64,000 nt of DNA, taken from the NCBI GenBank assembly GCA_920105625.2, contig OV050030.1:114124814-114188813 (forward strand). The letters run 5' to 3'. Made by a program: the position numbers and the translations under genes. The notes beneath the pieces are model-generated. The model worked only from the letters and a program-made list of their open reading frames with translations, searched no databases and was not told the origin of the DNA. Shown one piece after another: positions 20,265 through 30,829 of the stretch. Every line of letters begins with the position of its first letter. Position 1 is the first letter of the stretch. This DNA is from Clusia tigrina. Its lineage: Eukaryota; Arthropoda; Insecta; Diptera; Clusiidae.

Positions 20265-21330
20265 AGCAGAGGACCCATTACACTCCCCTGCGGGACACCG
20301 GCATGAATGTCACATTGGTCTGAAGTGAACCCTTTATGAATTACCACAAATTTCCTCTACGACAAATAGGTTGCGAGTAGATTGTGGACGTTTCCAGCCA
20401 TTAACTTTTTAAGTTTGTATAAGAGCCCCTCGTGCCATACATTGTCAAATTTCTGAGTTATATCCAGGAAGACTGCTGGGCAATATTCTTTATTTTCGAA
20501 TGACTTCTTAATAATCGAGACAATGCGATGCACATGTTCTATCGTGCTATGATGTTTTCTGAAGCCAAACTGGTGTTGAGGGATTATTTGCCCATCTGTT
20601 ATTATAGGGGATATTGCCTTAACAATCAGTTTTTCAAATATTCTGGAAAGCAGAGGTAGGTGGCTGATCGGCCTGTAAGGCGACACGAGCATATGGTCCT
20701 TGCCGGGTTTCGCTACCATAATGATTTTGGACATTTTCCAGTCTATTGGGTAATAGCCGAATCGAAAGATAGCGTTGAAGAGATGCACTAAACGAATACA
20801 AGCTGAATGGCGTAGTTCTTTTATCATCCTACCTGTTATTTGGTCATGTCCCGGGGCTTTTTTAATGTTTAGGTCTTTGTACACCGCTTGAAATACATTT
20901 TTCTTTTTATTACGAGAGGTATTTGTGTGTGCTTCGAAATCAAAGTCGGAAACTGGAAGCTCGTTGTTGGCGGATTTGGGGTGAAAACTCCGTTAAGGTG
21001 GCTAGCGAACAGAGTACCCTTCTCACTGCAACTTCTGGCCCAAGTTCTGTCACTTAAACGTAGAGGCGGGTCGGTGAGAACGGGACGCTTCAAGTTTCTC
21101 GCTGGCTTCCACAAGGAATAATAAGTAGATTTAGTGGGGGATAACTTTTCAAGACACTGCTGAAGTTCTTTCACTTTTGTCGCTTTGAGGATCGTTCTAA
21201 GCTTCCTGGAGGAGCATGACAGTTGATTTTTAAGGTTTGGTGATCTGGATTGTTGCCATTTCCTTCTCAGATTCCTTTTCTGTTTAACTAGATCTTCGAT
21301 CCCATTAGAACAGAAGATTGAGGTTCTAAT
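20265..21330 (-). pseudogene. Jockey ORF2, linker and front half of RT
   Basis: The 175-residue piece at 20357-20884 carries the RT entry motif KKAPGHDQITGRMIKEL, the PLLSRIFEKL block, FGFRKHHSTIEHV and the first catalytic Asp (AVFLDITQKFDNVWH). Beyond it, across a frame change near 20350, GVPQGSVMGPLL runs up to the MITE insertion. The linker piece lies at 20869-21174 in another frame. Copies 1 and 3 lack everything 3' of the LMxGNVH point seen here. Confidence 0.82.
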
Positions 21331-22198
21331 TCTGAATTGGTTTTTTTTTTACAGGAGTAGCTACTTTAGCTCCTAATAGCATCAGCTGATTTAATGTTTT
21401 GATCGCATAATCTATATCATGGGAGTTTGTCAGTTTACAGTCTTGCTGAAGGTGAGTACTTATGAATTTTTTGTAGTTTAACCAGTTGGTAAATTTATTA
21501 TGCAGCATTAAATGTGAATCTGGTGGGGGTGTAATAGTGGAGTTGATTTTGAGTGTTGTTGGCGAGTGGTCTGAGTATAGATCATAGCACGGTTTCACAG
21601 ATATGTTCGATCTAGCAAGACCTTTGAATATCCAAAAATCGATCAGATCTGGTGTTTTCCGCCTGTCTGAGGGCCAGTATGTTGGTTGATTGGAAGATAG
21701 TATGCCCAGGCCAAGTTTGCTGACAACCGACCATAGTTTTCTGCCTTTGGGTGTGATCAGGCGGGAACCCAAATATGTGTGTTTCGCATTGAAGTCCCCG
21801 GCAACTATGAATTTAGTCCCGAGGAATGCAAAAAAGTCATTGTATTGCTGTTCTGTTATACTGAACCGCGGCGGACAATAAATCGCTGTGACTGATAAAT
21901 TAATGATGTACTCTTCAATGCATATTGACGTTGCATGCATATACTTTTTACTGAAGCTTGTTAGTGAATGGTGTTTTATGCTGCTTTTTATTAGTATTGC
22001 GGTACCTCCATAGACTTTGCCTTGAGGACTTTTTGTGGTATACAGTTTGTAGTGCGGGATTGTAAAACTATTTTTTTCTGTGAAATGTGTTTCTGAAATA
22101 AGCATAATGTCTATTTGATGGATGTATAGAAAGTGAATTAATTCTAATCTAAAGCTTAAGCAGTTTGCGTTCCAATGGCAAAGTTTGATCGAGCTCAT
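21326..22198 (-). CDS. Jockey ORF2 endonuclease domain (best copy)
   Basis: A 290-residue uninterrupted frame starting MSSIKLCHWNANCLS. All APE-type endonuclease signatures are present: N-terminal WNAN, ISETHF with the catalytic Glu (about residue 38), GDFNAKH (about 137) and YSDHSPT with the catalytic Asp/His (about 215). It would nick target DNA for target-primed reverse transcription. It loses its frame at the C-terminal end in a run of nine T, where copies 1 and 3 have slightly different run lengths, so it is not joined to the RT. Confidence 0.85.
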   Translation of the reverse strand: MSSIKLCHWNANCLSFRLELIHFLYIHQIDIMLISETHFTEKNSFTIPHYKLYTTKSPQGKVYGGTAILIKSSIKHHSLTSFSKKYMHATSICIEEYIINLSVTAIYCPPRFSITEQQYNDFFAFLGTKFIVAGDFNAKHTYLGSRLITPKGRKLWSVVSKLGLGILSSNQPTYWPSDRRKTPDLIDFWIFKGLARSNISVKPCYDLYSDHSPTTLKINSTITPPPDSHLMLHNKFTNWLNYKKFISTHLQQDCKLTNSHDIDYAIKTLNQLMLLGAKVATPVKKKPIQN

Positions 22199-22199
22199 C

Positions 22200-23500
22200 G
22201 TTTGGATAAAAGGGTTTGTAGTAGAAGGGATTGGTTTCTAATCATTTCCTGCATCATATTTTGCATCAAGACATGACCTGGGTCATGGACTAGTGATTTG
22301 AGTGAGTTCTCTACTGAATTTGGTTGGTCGGTTTGGGCTTGGATATTTGCGGCTTCGAGCTAGGTGGTATTTTTTACTATACTTGCATATGATGCCAGTT
22401 GAGGCTGCAATGGTCGTGCAGAATGGGTTGTATTAGAAATAGTGATCGCTCAGTGTAAGCTGAAGTCTTTTTGTTGCTGTTTTGACCTATGTTATTGGAA
22501 TATTTTTGTTTCACGGTGCTGTACACGGCGAAATCTCTATAATTCGCAGTGTGGTTTCCGCCGCAATTGCTCCATTTCTTCACTGATATATCCATTTTAT
22601 TAGATGGACACTTGGATAAAGTGTGTAGATCTCCGCAGATGACACAAACACTACGTAGAGTGCAGTAAGATTTAGTGTGCCCAAATTCTTGGCAATTTGT
22701 GCACTGAACAGGGCCTTTGCGTTTTTGAGGTTCTTCTACCGTTATTTTTCGGTGCATTAGGAAGCGCATGTTGTAAATGGAATGAGCTTCTCCATGTTTG
22801 AGTTTCTTTAGCTCTGGTTCTAATTCGATCCGAAGCAGTGGCTGCGGTACATTATTCCGGATTTTTATGTTGAATACCGATTTAGTGTTATAACCAACTT
22901 CAATTAGTGCCTCTTTGATTTCGTCGGAGGCAACGCTTGGCTCGATACCTCTGATAACTACTGTTAACCCTTTGCTACCCTTCAGTTGGTAAGTGTAGTA
23001 GTTTTGCTTATTCATGTCGAGGAAGTTAACAACCTTGCGGTAATTATTTTCTGAGTATATCTAGATTTTTGTCTCGTGGATATCGCCCTTCGGAAGTGGT
23101 ACGACATGGAAACTGTTGGCGCCACTAATTTGAATTCGATTTTTCACTAAAGCAGCTGAACTTTTTTCTCGGAGGTAAATGGGTGGCGGCCTAAAGGATT
23201 TCGATGGAACCACCTTATCATCATCGTTGCTAAGTAAATCAAATCGATTTGTATTGGATCCGTAATCAATCTTTAGAAGTTTTGTAACTTTATTTGGTTT
23301 GGCAGATTTTGGGCTACGTTTTCGTTTTATGACTTCTGTGTAACGGTCCATACCAGTTTGGATTTTACTATTTATCTCATTTCCTACTGGGTGTTGAGTC
23401 TTCGGCGCTGGAATCGACTCCATATTTCCTACTGGGTATTGTGTATTGAGAGAGCTTGTAATCTGAGAGCAAGATTTAGATGGTTCCATTTGTGTTTGGA
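22200..23500 (-). pseudogene. gag: Jockey ORF1, 5' truncated
   Basis: Two main pieces. 23061-23500 corresponds to the N-terminal half, and 22377-23015 holds the pre-zinc-finger domain and three knuckles; the third is damaged (KWSNCGGNH in place of KCSNC). A stop and frame change near 23055 separate them in a stretch that copy 1 has lost. The frame breaks again after the knuckles exactly as in copies 1 and 3. The tail lies at about 22200-22380. Confidence 0.82.
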
Positions 23501-25823
23501 CTTGAGACTTGATTAAACATTCCTGGTGACGTGAAGTCAAGGTTGAGTGACTTACTCTCTAAATATCGATCTTTGTTTGGGGCGATCTGTGGAACGGAGT
23601 TGGTAAAAATATCTGTTAGGGATGAAATTAAAACAAAAATATGTGATCCCATTTCAGCTAAAATCTACCCATACCCAGCTTGCATGAAGGATAAAGTAGT
23701 AAAGCAGGTAAACGAGTTGTTATCTGAGGGGATTATTCGACCATCTAAAAGTCAGAGCAAATCTTCAATATGGGTGGTACCCAAGAAACCGTGAAGAAAC
23801 AATATAGAATGGTAATTGAGTATAAACTTTTTAATACAGTCACTATTGCTGATGCATATCCAATCCCTGATATTAATTCCACTCTTGCAAGTCTAGGGAA
23901 AACGAAATAGAATTGACTTCTGGTTTTCACCAAATTCCCTTGAAAACTACAGACATAGAGAAAACAGCACTTTCCACGATGAATGGAAAATATGAATTTC
24001 TCGGTCTTCCATTTGGTTTGGAAAACGTACCCGCTATACTCCAAAGAATGATAGACGATGTGCTAAAACCACATATAGGCAACATTTGCTATGTGTATAT
24101 TGATGACATCATAGTTTTTGGTAATGACATTGACGAACCTAAATAACGTTGAGACAGTGTTTTCAGAATTACAGAATGTGCATCTTAAAATAGACTTGGA
24201 GCAGATGCACTTCCTGAAAACAGAAGTTGAATTCCTGGGATACGTTTTTACATCGTAGGGCATTTTAACATTAAGAGCAGATCCAAAAAAAGGTTCCTGC
24301 TATAAACACAACGTCCTACTACAGAAAATGTATTCGTGACTACGCTAAACTTGCGAAACCACTGCCCAGCTTACAAGAGGCGAGAAAGCCCAAGTTAAAG
24401 CTAACCAATCCAAAAATGTGCTCATAACCCTAGATAGTGAAGCGCTTTCTTAATATCTTCTGAGCTTTTGGATTTACCAGATTTCGAACAGGCTTTAAAT
24501 AATACTATCGATGCGTCGAATTATGCTATTGGAGCTCTTCTATCGCAGGGTGAACCAGGGAAATATAAATCTATCACTTATATCTCACGTTCTTTGAATA
24601 AAACAGAAGAAAATTATGCTACAAATGAAAAACAGATGTTTTCGATAGTGTGGTCCGTAGATAATCTAAGTTCCTGTTTGTACGGGGCAAAGAGAATTCG
24701 CATTTATACAGATCACCAACCTCTCACATATAATTTAGGTAATAGGAATTTCAATGCAAATCTAAAGCGATGGAAAGTGAGAAGTGAATAATAAAACTGT
24801 GAGCTAATTTACAAACCTGGCAGGTCTAATTTAGTTGTTGGTCCGTTTTTTCGACTGAAAACAGAATTAAACCCCTTGGATGGTTCAGAGTCTGCTCAAA
24901 GGACACAATTGTTCCGAAACTGAATCCAATTCTGAGACCGATACAGCTAGTGAGGGTTGTCCTGACACAAGTTCACCTGCAGCAACAATGCATAGTGCCG
25001 AGCAGGATAATAGTGATTTAATTCCACATGTTGAACCCCACTAAATGTCTATAGAAATCCGATAGTAATTAGGTTTGGAAAGAATTTACATTGTAATGAG
25101 AACCCACATCCCGGTTATAACCGCCATTACGCTTCTATGGAAACGATCGATAAACACAGCTTGATATCATTATTAAAAAGAATCCTTAATCCTTCTTAAA
25201 TCAATGGAATAAAAATTCCATTACAATACCTGCAATTACTTCAGAATGCTTACCTAAACAACTTTTCCTTGCACCGTATACGAATTACGCAAAGGTTGGT
25301 AGAAGACGTTGCCAATAAGGATCCTGTTTGCCAAATAGTAGATGAAGAATATAAAAGACTCTTAGGAATTCTCGTGAAAATAGAGAACAAACACATGAAA
25401 GATACTACTTCCCACATATGAGCAGACTTTTTAGAAGATATACCGCGGCTTGTCAAATTTGTATAATGAATAAATATGACAGGCATCTTGTAAAGCCTCA
25501 TTTTGAAAATACGTCTGTACCTACATTTCCTTGTGAAATAGTGCATGTCGATATCTATGAATTGCAAGGCGGAAAATTTCTAAGCTGCATAGATAAATTT
25601 TCAAAATTCGCGAAGCTCTTCCTGATTAGAAATAGGTCAGCTATTCATTTATGAAGCAAATGTGCTACATTACTTCACAGTACCGAAAATGATAATAACC
25701 GACAACGAGAGGGGTTTTTTGAGCCCCAATTGTTGCAAACTTTATAAGATAATTAGGGATGGAGATTTATCAGACTCCTACTAAGAGAAGCAAGGAAAAT
25801 GGTCAGGTTGAGAGATTACATTG
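23500..25823 (+). pseudogene. pol: Ty3/gypsy pol remnant (plus copy)
   Basis: Plus-strand polyprotein in pieces. 23531-23794 is the pre-RT/RT entry (YRSLFGAICG, VNELLSEGIIRPSKS). 23913-24146 holds the RT palm with YIDD. 24468-24791 is the RNase H region (DASNYAIGALLSQGE, YTDHQPLTY). 25418-25654 is the integrase zinc-binding and core start (CQICIMNKYDRHLV, IVHVDIYELQGGKF), and NGQVERLH appears near 25800. Stops and frameshifts separate every piece. No gag or LTR is attached. The left end cuts into Jockey ORF1; the right end runs into the 2.5 kb block. Confidence 0.9.
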
Positions 25824-25916
25824 CATCCACCTTACTAGAGATTTATCGCTGTTTGTAGAAGGAGGTGAAAAATTTACGACCTATGGAGCTACTTTATATA
25901 GCGGTGGTCCGCTATA

Positions 25917-25948
<32 letters not shown>
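25917..25948. repeat. ATT microsatellite, copy II
   Basis: Same tract as at 1451-1481, about one base different in length. Confidence 0.95.
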
Positions 25949-25950
<2 letters not shown>

Positions 25951-26062
25951 CTTACACCATAATTAATAATGAGTGCAAGGTGTTGGAGGAATGAGTACTA
26001 GCTACAGAGGCTTTCGACTCGAAGAGAAAAGGATTTTATAGAAAGAAGCATTTTGGAGACCA

Positions 26063-26137
26063 TGCCCGTGGCAGGATTTGAACCTGCGACCCTCCGGGTG
26101 TGAGTCTAGCATGCTTACCACTAGGCCAAAGAGGGTG
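26063..26137 (-). tRNA. tRNA-like sequence, degenerate, copy II
   Basis: Identical A and B boxes to the sequence in copy I; one C-to-T change near 26101 alters the anticodon region. The unpaired acceptor stem is shared. Confidence 0.6.
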
Positions 26138-26303
26138 GAGGAGCTTATGCGGTGCCTATGTAATTCATTTTGTTGAATAATCTATCGAAGTTAAAGGGAA
26201 AACGTACTCGAGTCAGAAGGTCACTAACCTGCAGGTACTACCATACGTGATGACAAATATTTAAAGCACAGGCTATAAAATTGACGTTGAATTTGTGCAC
26301 GAG

Positions 26304-26504
26304 ATGAGTGAGAAAACCATCGCTTATTTGGGGGACTTGACTACAAACCTTCGAGCTTTTACGCTAGGAGACATCATCACCTTCCTGGGGTTTGGCGTTG
26401 TAATATTCTTCATATGGAAAAAATTATACGGCAGGATCATTATTCCGGTTATTAATATGCGATCATTTACTCCTGACGTCCATCGACCACAGCAGCTACC
26501 TTGA
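26304..26504 (+). CDS. 66-aa putative membrane protein ORF (copy II)
   Basis: The same frame as at 1838-2038, with TATAAAA 24 bp upstream (26274-26280). Two adjacent substitutions change one Met in the hydrophobic segment to Val; everything else is identical. Its survival is expected whether or not it is functional, given the low overall divergence. Confidence 0.35.
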   Translation: MSEKTIAYLGDLTTNLRAFTLGDIITFLGFGVVIFFIWKKLYGRIIIPVINMRSFTPDVHRPQQLP

Positions 26505-27135
26505 TCTACGGGACGTAGACACGCCGCAGGTCCCGCCACTTTATTAATTACGCCACATTGTGAAATCTACCTCAATGTGACTTATACGAAATGGCTGACG
26601 TTGCACACGTGCCGCCCTGCAAATATACAAGTATGCGCATACATGCTGCAGATAAGCGCCAGCCACTACAGGCACAACGTGTGAAGATCTTACGGGTGCG
26701 CGAGATACGTGATCTATGATCTTTGGATCTTAAATCGAACTCAATTAAAACTTCAGTTTTTTAATTCTAACATTTGATTTATTAAACCTTGTCTATCGAG
26801 TGTATTCTTAAGACTAACTATATTTTTTAAATACATTTATTTCTGTTCATATAAAAATGCTTTCTAAGCACAAGCAGCGGAAACGTTCAACGAAGTTCTT
26901 TATTGATTTAAATATATATATATGTATATGTATTTTTATTATAGTTATTAATTAATGAATATTACAGCTTGTGTTTAGCTTAATTTTATTGCTTAATAAA
27001 TGTTACATCCTTAGTTTAACTAATATAATAGCTAATATACTTAGTGTAATTAATATTACAGTTAATATCCTTAGTTTAATTAATATTAAAGTTATTACCC
27101 CAAGTTTAATTAATATTACAGCTGTCTTAGTTAAT

Positions 27136-27548
27136 ATGCAAGTCCCAGGAAGAGTCGGTGAAAACCACAAACTCCTGGCTCTGTCTATGTTAGTATGCAA
27201 GTCCCAGAGAGAGTCGGTGAAAACCATAAACTCCTGGCTCTGTCTTAGTTAATATGCAAGTCCCAGGAAGAGTCGGTGAAAACAATAAACTCCTGGCTCT
27301 GTCTATGTTAGTATGCAAGTCCCAGGAAGAGTCGGTGGTAACCACAAACTCCTGGCTCTATCTTAGTTAATATGCAACTCCCAGGAAGAGTCGTTGAAAA
27401 CCATAAACCCCTGGCTCTGTCTATGTTAGTATGCAAGTCCCAGGAAGAGTCGGTGAAAACCATAAACTCCTGGCTCTGTCTATGTTAGTATGTAAGTCCC
27501 AGGAAGAGTCGGTGAAAACCATAAACTCCTGACTCTGTCTATGTTACT
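27136..27548. repeat. 59-bp minisatellite, copy II, seven units
   Basis: Same period, unit number and alternating linkers as in copy I, with a few private substitutions. Confidence 0.95.
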
Positions 27549-27738
27549 ATGCAATTATAAATAGCATTTAAGCATACCTTTCATTGCTGCTGATGTCGAC
27601 GATGGTAGAAGTAAGTAACTTCGTTGACTGTTGCTTCAGAAAAACCCCTAGTTCTTGGTGGTGGCTGCTTTTATAGGCCAGCCGCAGAGTATGGGCTCTA
27701 TGAAGTGTTGTTGTACAGGAACCGTTAAATTTGAAAAA

Positions 27739-27954
27739 GCCGTTAAATTCAAAATAATTAATCATTCTTTTTGTTCTCGACGCGACCGATACATCGCCAA
27801 ATCTCATGTGCTTCTCCTCTCACTCGTGTATTGGTTTCGTTGAAAAGCCGTTACATTCAAAATAATTAATCATTCTTTTTGTTCTCGAAGCGACCGATCC
27901 ATCGCCAAATCTCATATGCTTCTCCTCTCACTCGTGTATTGGTTTCGTTGAAAA
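27739..27954. repeat. 108-bp tandem duplication private to copy II
   Basis: Two units beginning GCCGTTAAATTC and GCCGTTACATTC, at 27739 and 27847. Copy I has one unit only, so the duplication arose after the block was copied (or one unit was lost from copy I). Confidence 0.9.
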
Positions 27955-28414
27955 GCCGTTAAATTCAAAACAGCTCAATTCGCCGCTTGTATTAATGTAC
28001 TATGTACATTATTAGGTACTGAGTAAGCGCTCCTGTTTTCGCCGTGGTTTTAATTGACGCGATTGGTATGAGAGCTGGGTGTTTTCCGCTTATGTTCTCC
28101 TCTTATTGTTGGTAGAATTTCTATGCTAGTGAGTGTGAATGCGTTTTGAGTGATCTAGGGTGGGAGGTAACTTTTGGTTTTAGCATTCTTCAGGGTGAGT
28201 TATTTTTTAAGCACCAGGCCCCTATGCTAAATGCACATCTTTGATGCATTATACGCTTTTTAGGCGTGTGTGTGTGTTGAAAATATTTGCACTAGTATTT
28301 TTCATCTTCACAGTCTATGGTATTTATTTGCGTTTTTACATCATAATCACAATTGTTAGAAAAGATAAAATGTTTGCTTAATTTTAGTTCTTTCAAGTTT
28401 TTTTCTTGTTGGTA

Positions 28415-28418
28415 TGTA
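28415..28418. repeat. target-site duplication TGTA (left) of the errantivirus
   Basis: Matched by 44117-44120; the empty site is visible at 3821-3824. Confidence 0.9.
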
Positions 28419-28748
28419 AGTTAACAAAACAAACATTTACTTTGCACCTGAACACACATGAACAATAATAATGCTGACACCATGTCTACAAATGCACGCG
28501 CTCTAGCTGCAGTTCGCCGATCTATGGAAACCAACGCGTCAGCAAATTTCAGCAACAAAAGCAACAAATCAAAAACAACAACTAAGCCACCAACAAAAAC
28601 ACATAGGTAGCATCGCAGTTTAAGTTATTATTAAGATATCAAAAATGTTGTTAAGTCAGTTCTAATTTCGAATTCAAACAATAAAGTTCGCGAATAGCGA
28701 TAAAAAAAATATTTTTTTTAAGCAAATTAAACTTTGTTTAATTTAATT
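28419..28748 (+). repeat. errantivirus 5' LTR
   Basis: 330 bp, AGTTAACAAAAC to TTTAATTTAATT. The preceding TGTA is the host duplication. About 95 percent identical to the 3' LTR by eye. Confidence 0.93.
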
Positions 28749-28765
28749 GGCGACCGAGCAGGGAC
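28748..28765 (+). promoter_or_regulatory. primer-binding site, tRNA-Lys-like
   Basis: TGGCGACCGAGCAGGGAC, overlapping the last base of the LTR. It is two mismatches from the tRNA-Lys(UUU) complement. Confidence 0.65.
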
Positions 28766-29589
28766 TAGCGGTCCGTTTTAGTAAAAACCTGAAAATAAAA
28801 AGTAAGGTTCCGCGAACGTTGTAAAATATAATAAAGTTAATAAAAACCCGAAAATAAAAATTAAGGTTTCGCGAGCGTTGTGAATAAAAAACAAACAACA
28901 AAGCTCATTACAAAGCCTGAACATCAAAAAGTAAGGCTCAACGATAAGCGGCTATACGGATAAGACGGATTGCCTCAGAAGAAGACAACAAGGGCCCCCA
29001 GTACTTAAGGAAAAAGGATAACCCAATTTGTTCAACAAGCGGCTCCACAACAAACGCTGGATAATGATTAAGTTCATTCTAATGTAAGCTAAGTTAAGAT
29101 TAATAATGTAAGCTAAGTAAAAAAATTAATAAGAGTGAAAATATTTGAACAAAAGTAAACGTTGCTAATAAATCTGAAATCATTTTAATTCAAATTAAAT
29201 TAAGAACAAATTTAAGAAAGTGAACAACATTGGAGTAAAGATATCAAAATATTTTATTAAGAGAGAATTTAAACAAAAAATTCAAAAAAAAAAATCTTGA
29301 TACAAATTTATTATTAAAAGAAAATTCTTAAAAGGAAAAATATTAAGAGAAAATTTATTATGATAAGAATTTAAAGAAAAAAAAAGAAGAAAAATTTATT
29401 AATATTAAAATTCTGAAGAAGAATTTATTAAGAAATAATTCATTAAGAAGAAAGTTTTAGCCTGCGAAAATTTTTAGAAAATTTATCAAAATTCTAAGAA
29501 ATTTTTATCGAATAACCATAAACAAGGAAAATTTTTCAAAAGAAATTAAATTTTAACAAGTAAATTTAGTGTGAAACTTTTAAAGAAAA
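28766..29589 (+). other. errantivirus untranslated leader, A-rich
   Basis: No ORF. It has two similar segments with CCTGAAAATAAAAAGTAAGG and CCCGAAAATAAAAATTAAGG (about 28786-28870), then strongly A-rich sequence to the gag ATG. A 5' splice donor for env mRNA would be expected here or at the start of gag; I cannot choose among candidates. Confidence 0.6.
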
Positions 29590-30438
29590 ATGACAGATCC
29601 AGAAACACTCGCTGGCCGCCTCAGCAACTTGAGTCTTCAGCGAAACCCCTCTTCCTATAAACCACATAATCCACCACCAGCCACACTTAGTCCTGAATTG
29701 ACTAAACAGATAACCGACTTAGTGACGAAGACAATAGCTAGTTTAAATAATCCATTTTTTGAGGTAGACGACCATGACGAACCGGCCGACTTTTCAGGGA
29801 ATTCAAGCAACTTAGATGGGATTCCTGACGTTGTAAAATGTCTAAGGGAATTTTCAGGTAAGCCCGGAAAATTCAACTCCTGGAGAAAGACCGTAGAACG
29901 AATTCTCGCTATGTTTGAGCACACTAGGGGAACACCAAAATATTATGCTATATTACATATGATACGACATAAGATTGTTGGTGAAGCCGATGCGGCACTA
30001 GAGTCTTATCGAACGCCACTTGAATGGAAGAAAATCCGAAAATGCTTAATGATGCATTATTCGGACAAAAGAGACACTGGTACACTAGAGTACCAAATGA
30101 TGTCCTTAACCCAGCGCCAGAACACCATAACAGAATTTTGTCATAAAATTTATCAGAATTTATCACTAATACAGGACAAGATAGCTTGTCTGGAAGTAAG
30201 CGACGAATCAATTGACGTAATGACAAATTCATACAGAGACAAAGCATTAGACACGTTGATCAGGGGACTGAACGGTGACCTTCCTCGATTGTTAAGCATA
30301 CGAGAACCTACCACACTACCACAAGCACTTAACATGTGCTTGAAACTAGATAACATGATGTACAGAATGCATCATGCTCAGAGTAACTATAAGAGGGTCG
30401 ATAATCTCGATTTCCACAAAATAATCATCAATTCATGA
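29590..30438 (+). CDS. gag: errantivirus Gag, N-terminal 282 aa
   Basis: Starts at ATG and reads MTDPETLAGRLSNLSLQ. The central part (about residues 85-260) is a retrotransposon capsid-like domain, with FSGKPGKFNSWRKTVERIL near its start and TLIRGLNGDLPRLLSIREP near its end, as in 17.6-type Gag. It would build the particle. The frame ends early. The C-terminal tail continues, broken by shifts and stops, over about 30435-30820 with no zinc knuckle visible; knuckles are also lacking in many members of this group. Confidence 0.82.
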   Translation: MTDPETLAGRLSNLSLQRNPSSYKPHNPPPATLSPELTKQITDLVTKTIASLNNPFFEVDDHDEPADFSGNSSNLDGIPDVVKCLREFSGKPGKFNSWRKTVERILAMFEHTRGTPKYYAILHMIRHKIVGEADAALESYRTPLEWKKIRKCLMMHYSDKRDTGTLEYQMMSLTQRQNTITEFCHKIYQNLSLIQDKIACLEVSDESIDVMTNSYRDKALDTLIRGLNGDLPRLLSIREPTTLPQALNMCLKLDNMMYRMHHAQSNYKRVDNLDFHKIIINS

Positions 30439-30829
30439 ACAACAATTCGTTCCCTCAACCGCAGCCTCAATGTAACCAACAGGATTCAATAACCGAATAC
30501 ATTTTCCACCCAAACCACCAGTACCGATGGAAGTCGATCCATCAATACAATCTCGACAAATTAACTACCAAAACAGACAAAATAATTACTCACAGAAACG
30601 TCCGGCTACTCGACAAGATCATAGCCCAAATAAGATACAGAGAAATTTTCACATAAATGTAGATAATCCCAAAGAATCGATATAAATGCACAAGGAACAA
30701 ATCCCGATCCAAATCAAATTTATTCTGATTATACAGACAATCATCAACATGATTATGACGGATATCATCTTTTCGAGCCACGGTCTGAAGAATTCGATGA
30801 CGTCGATAACGTTTATTTTTTAGATTAGA

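Larger units (their letters stand above)
18530..23500 (-). mobile_element. Jockey-clade LINE, copy 2 (3' complete, 5' truncated)
   Basis: Same family as copy 1 but with its natural 3' end: ORF2 stop at 18723, a 3' UTR of about 190 bp, and a short poly(A) (T-run at 18530-18538 on the plus strand). It carries an 801-bp MITE within the RT. The 5' part breaks off inside ORF1 at about 23500, where gypsy pol of opposite orientation begins. Reading frames are disrupted at several points. Confidence 0.87.
25824..28418. repeat. 2.5 kb duplicated block, copy II
   Basis: Direct copy of 1358-3824. It differs by scattered substitutions, an extra segment of about 30 bp near 27690-27718 and an extra 108-bp tandem unit. 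Its last four bases, TGTA, are the left target duplication of the errantivirus, beyond which the block continues at 44117. Confidence 0.85.
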
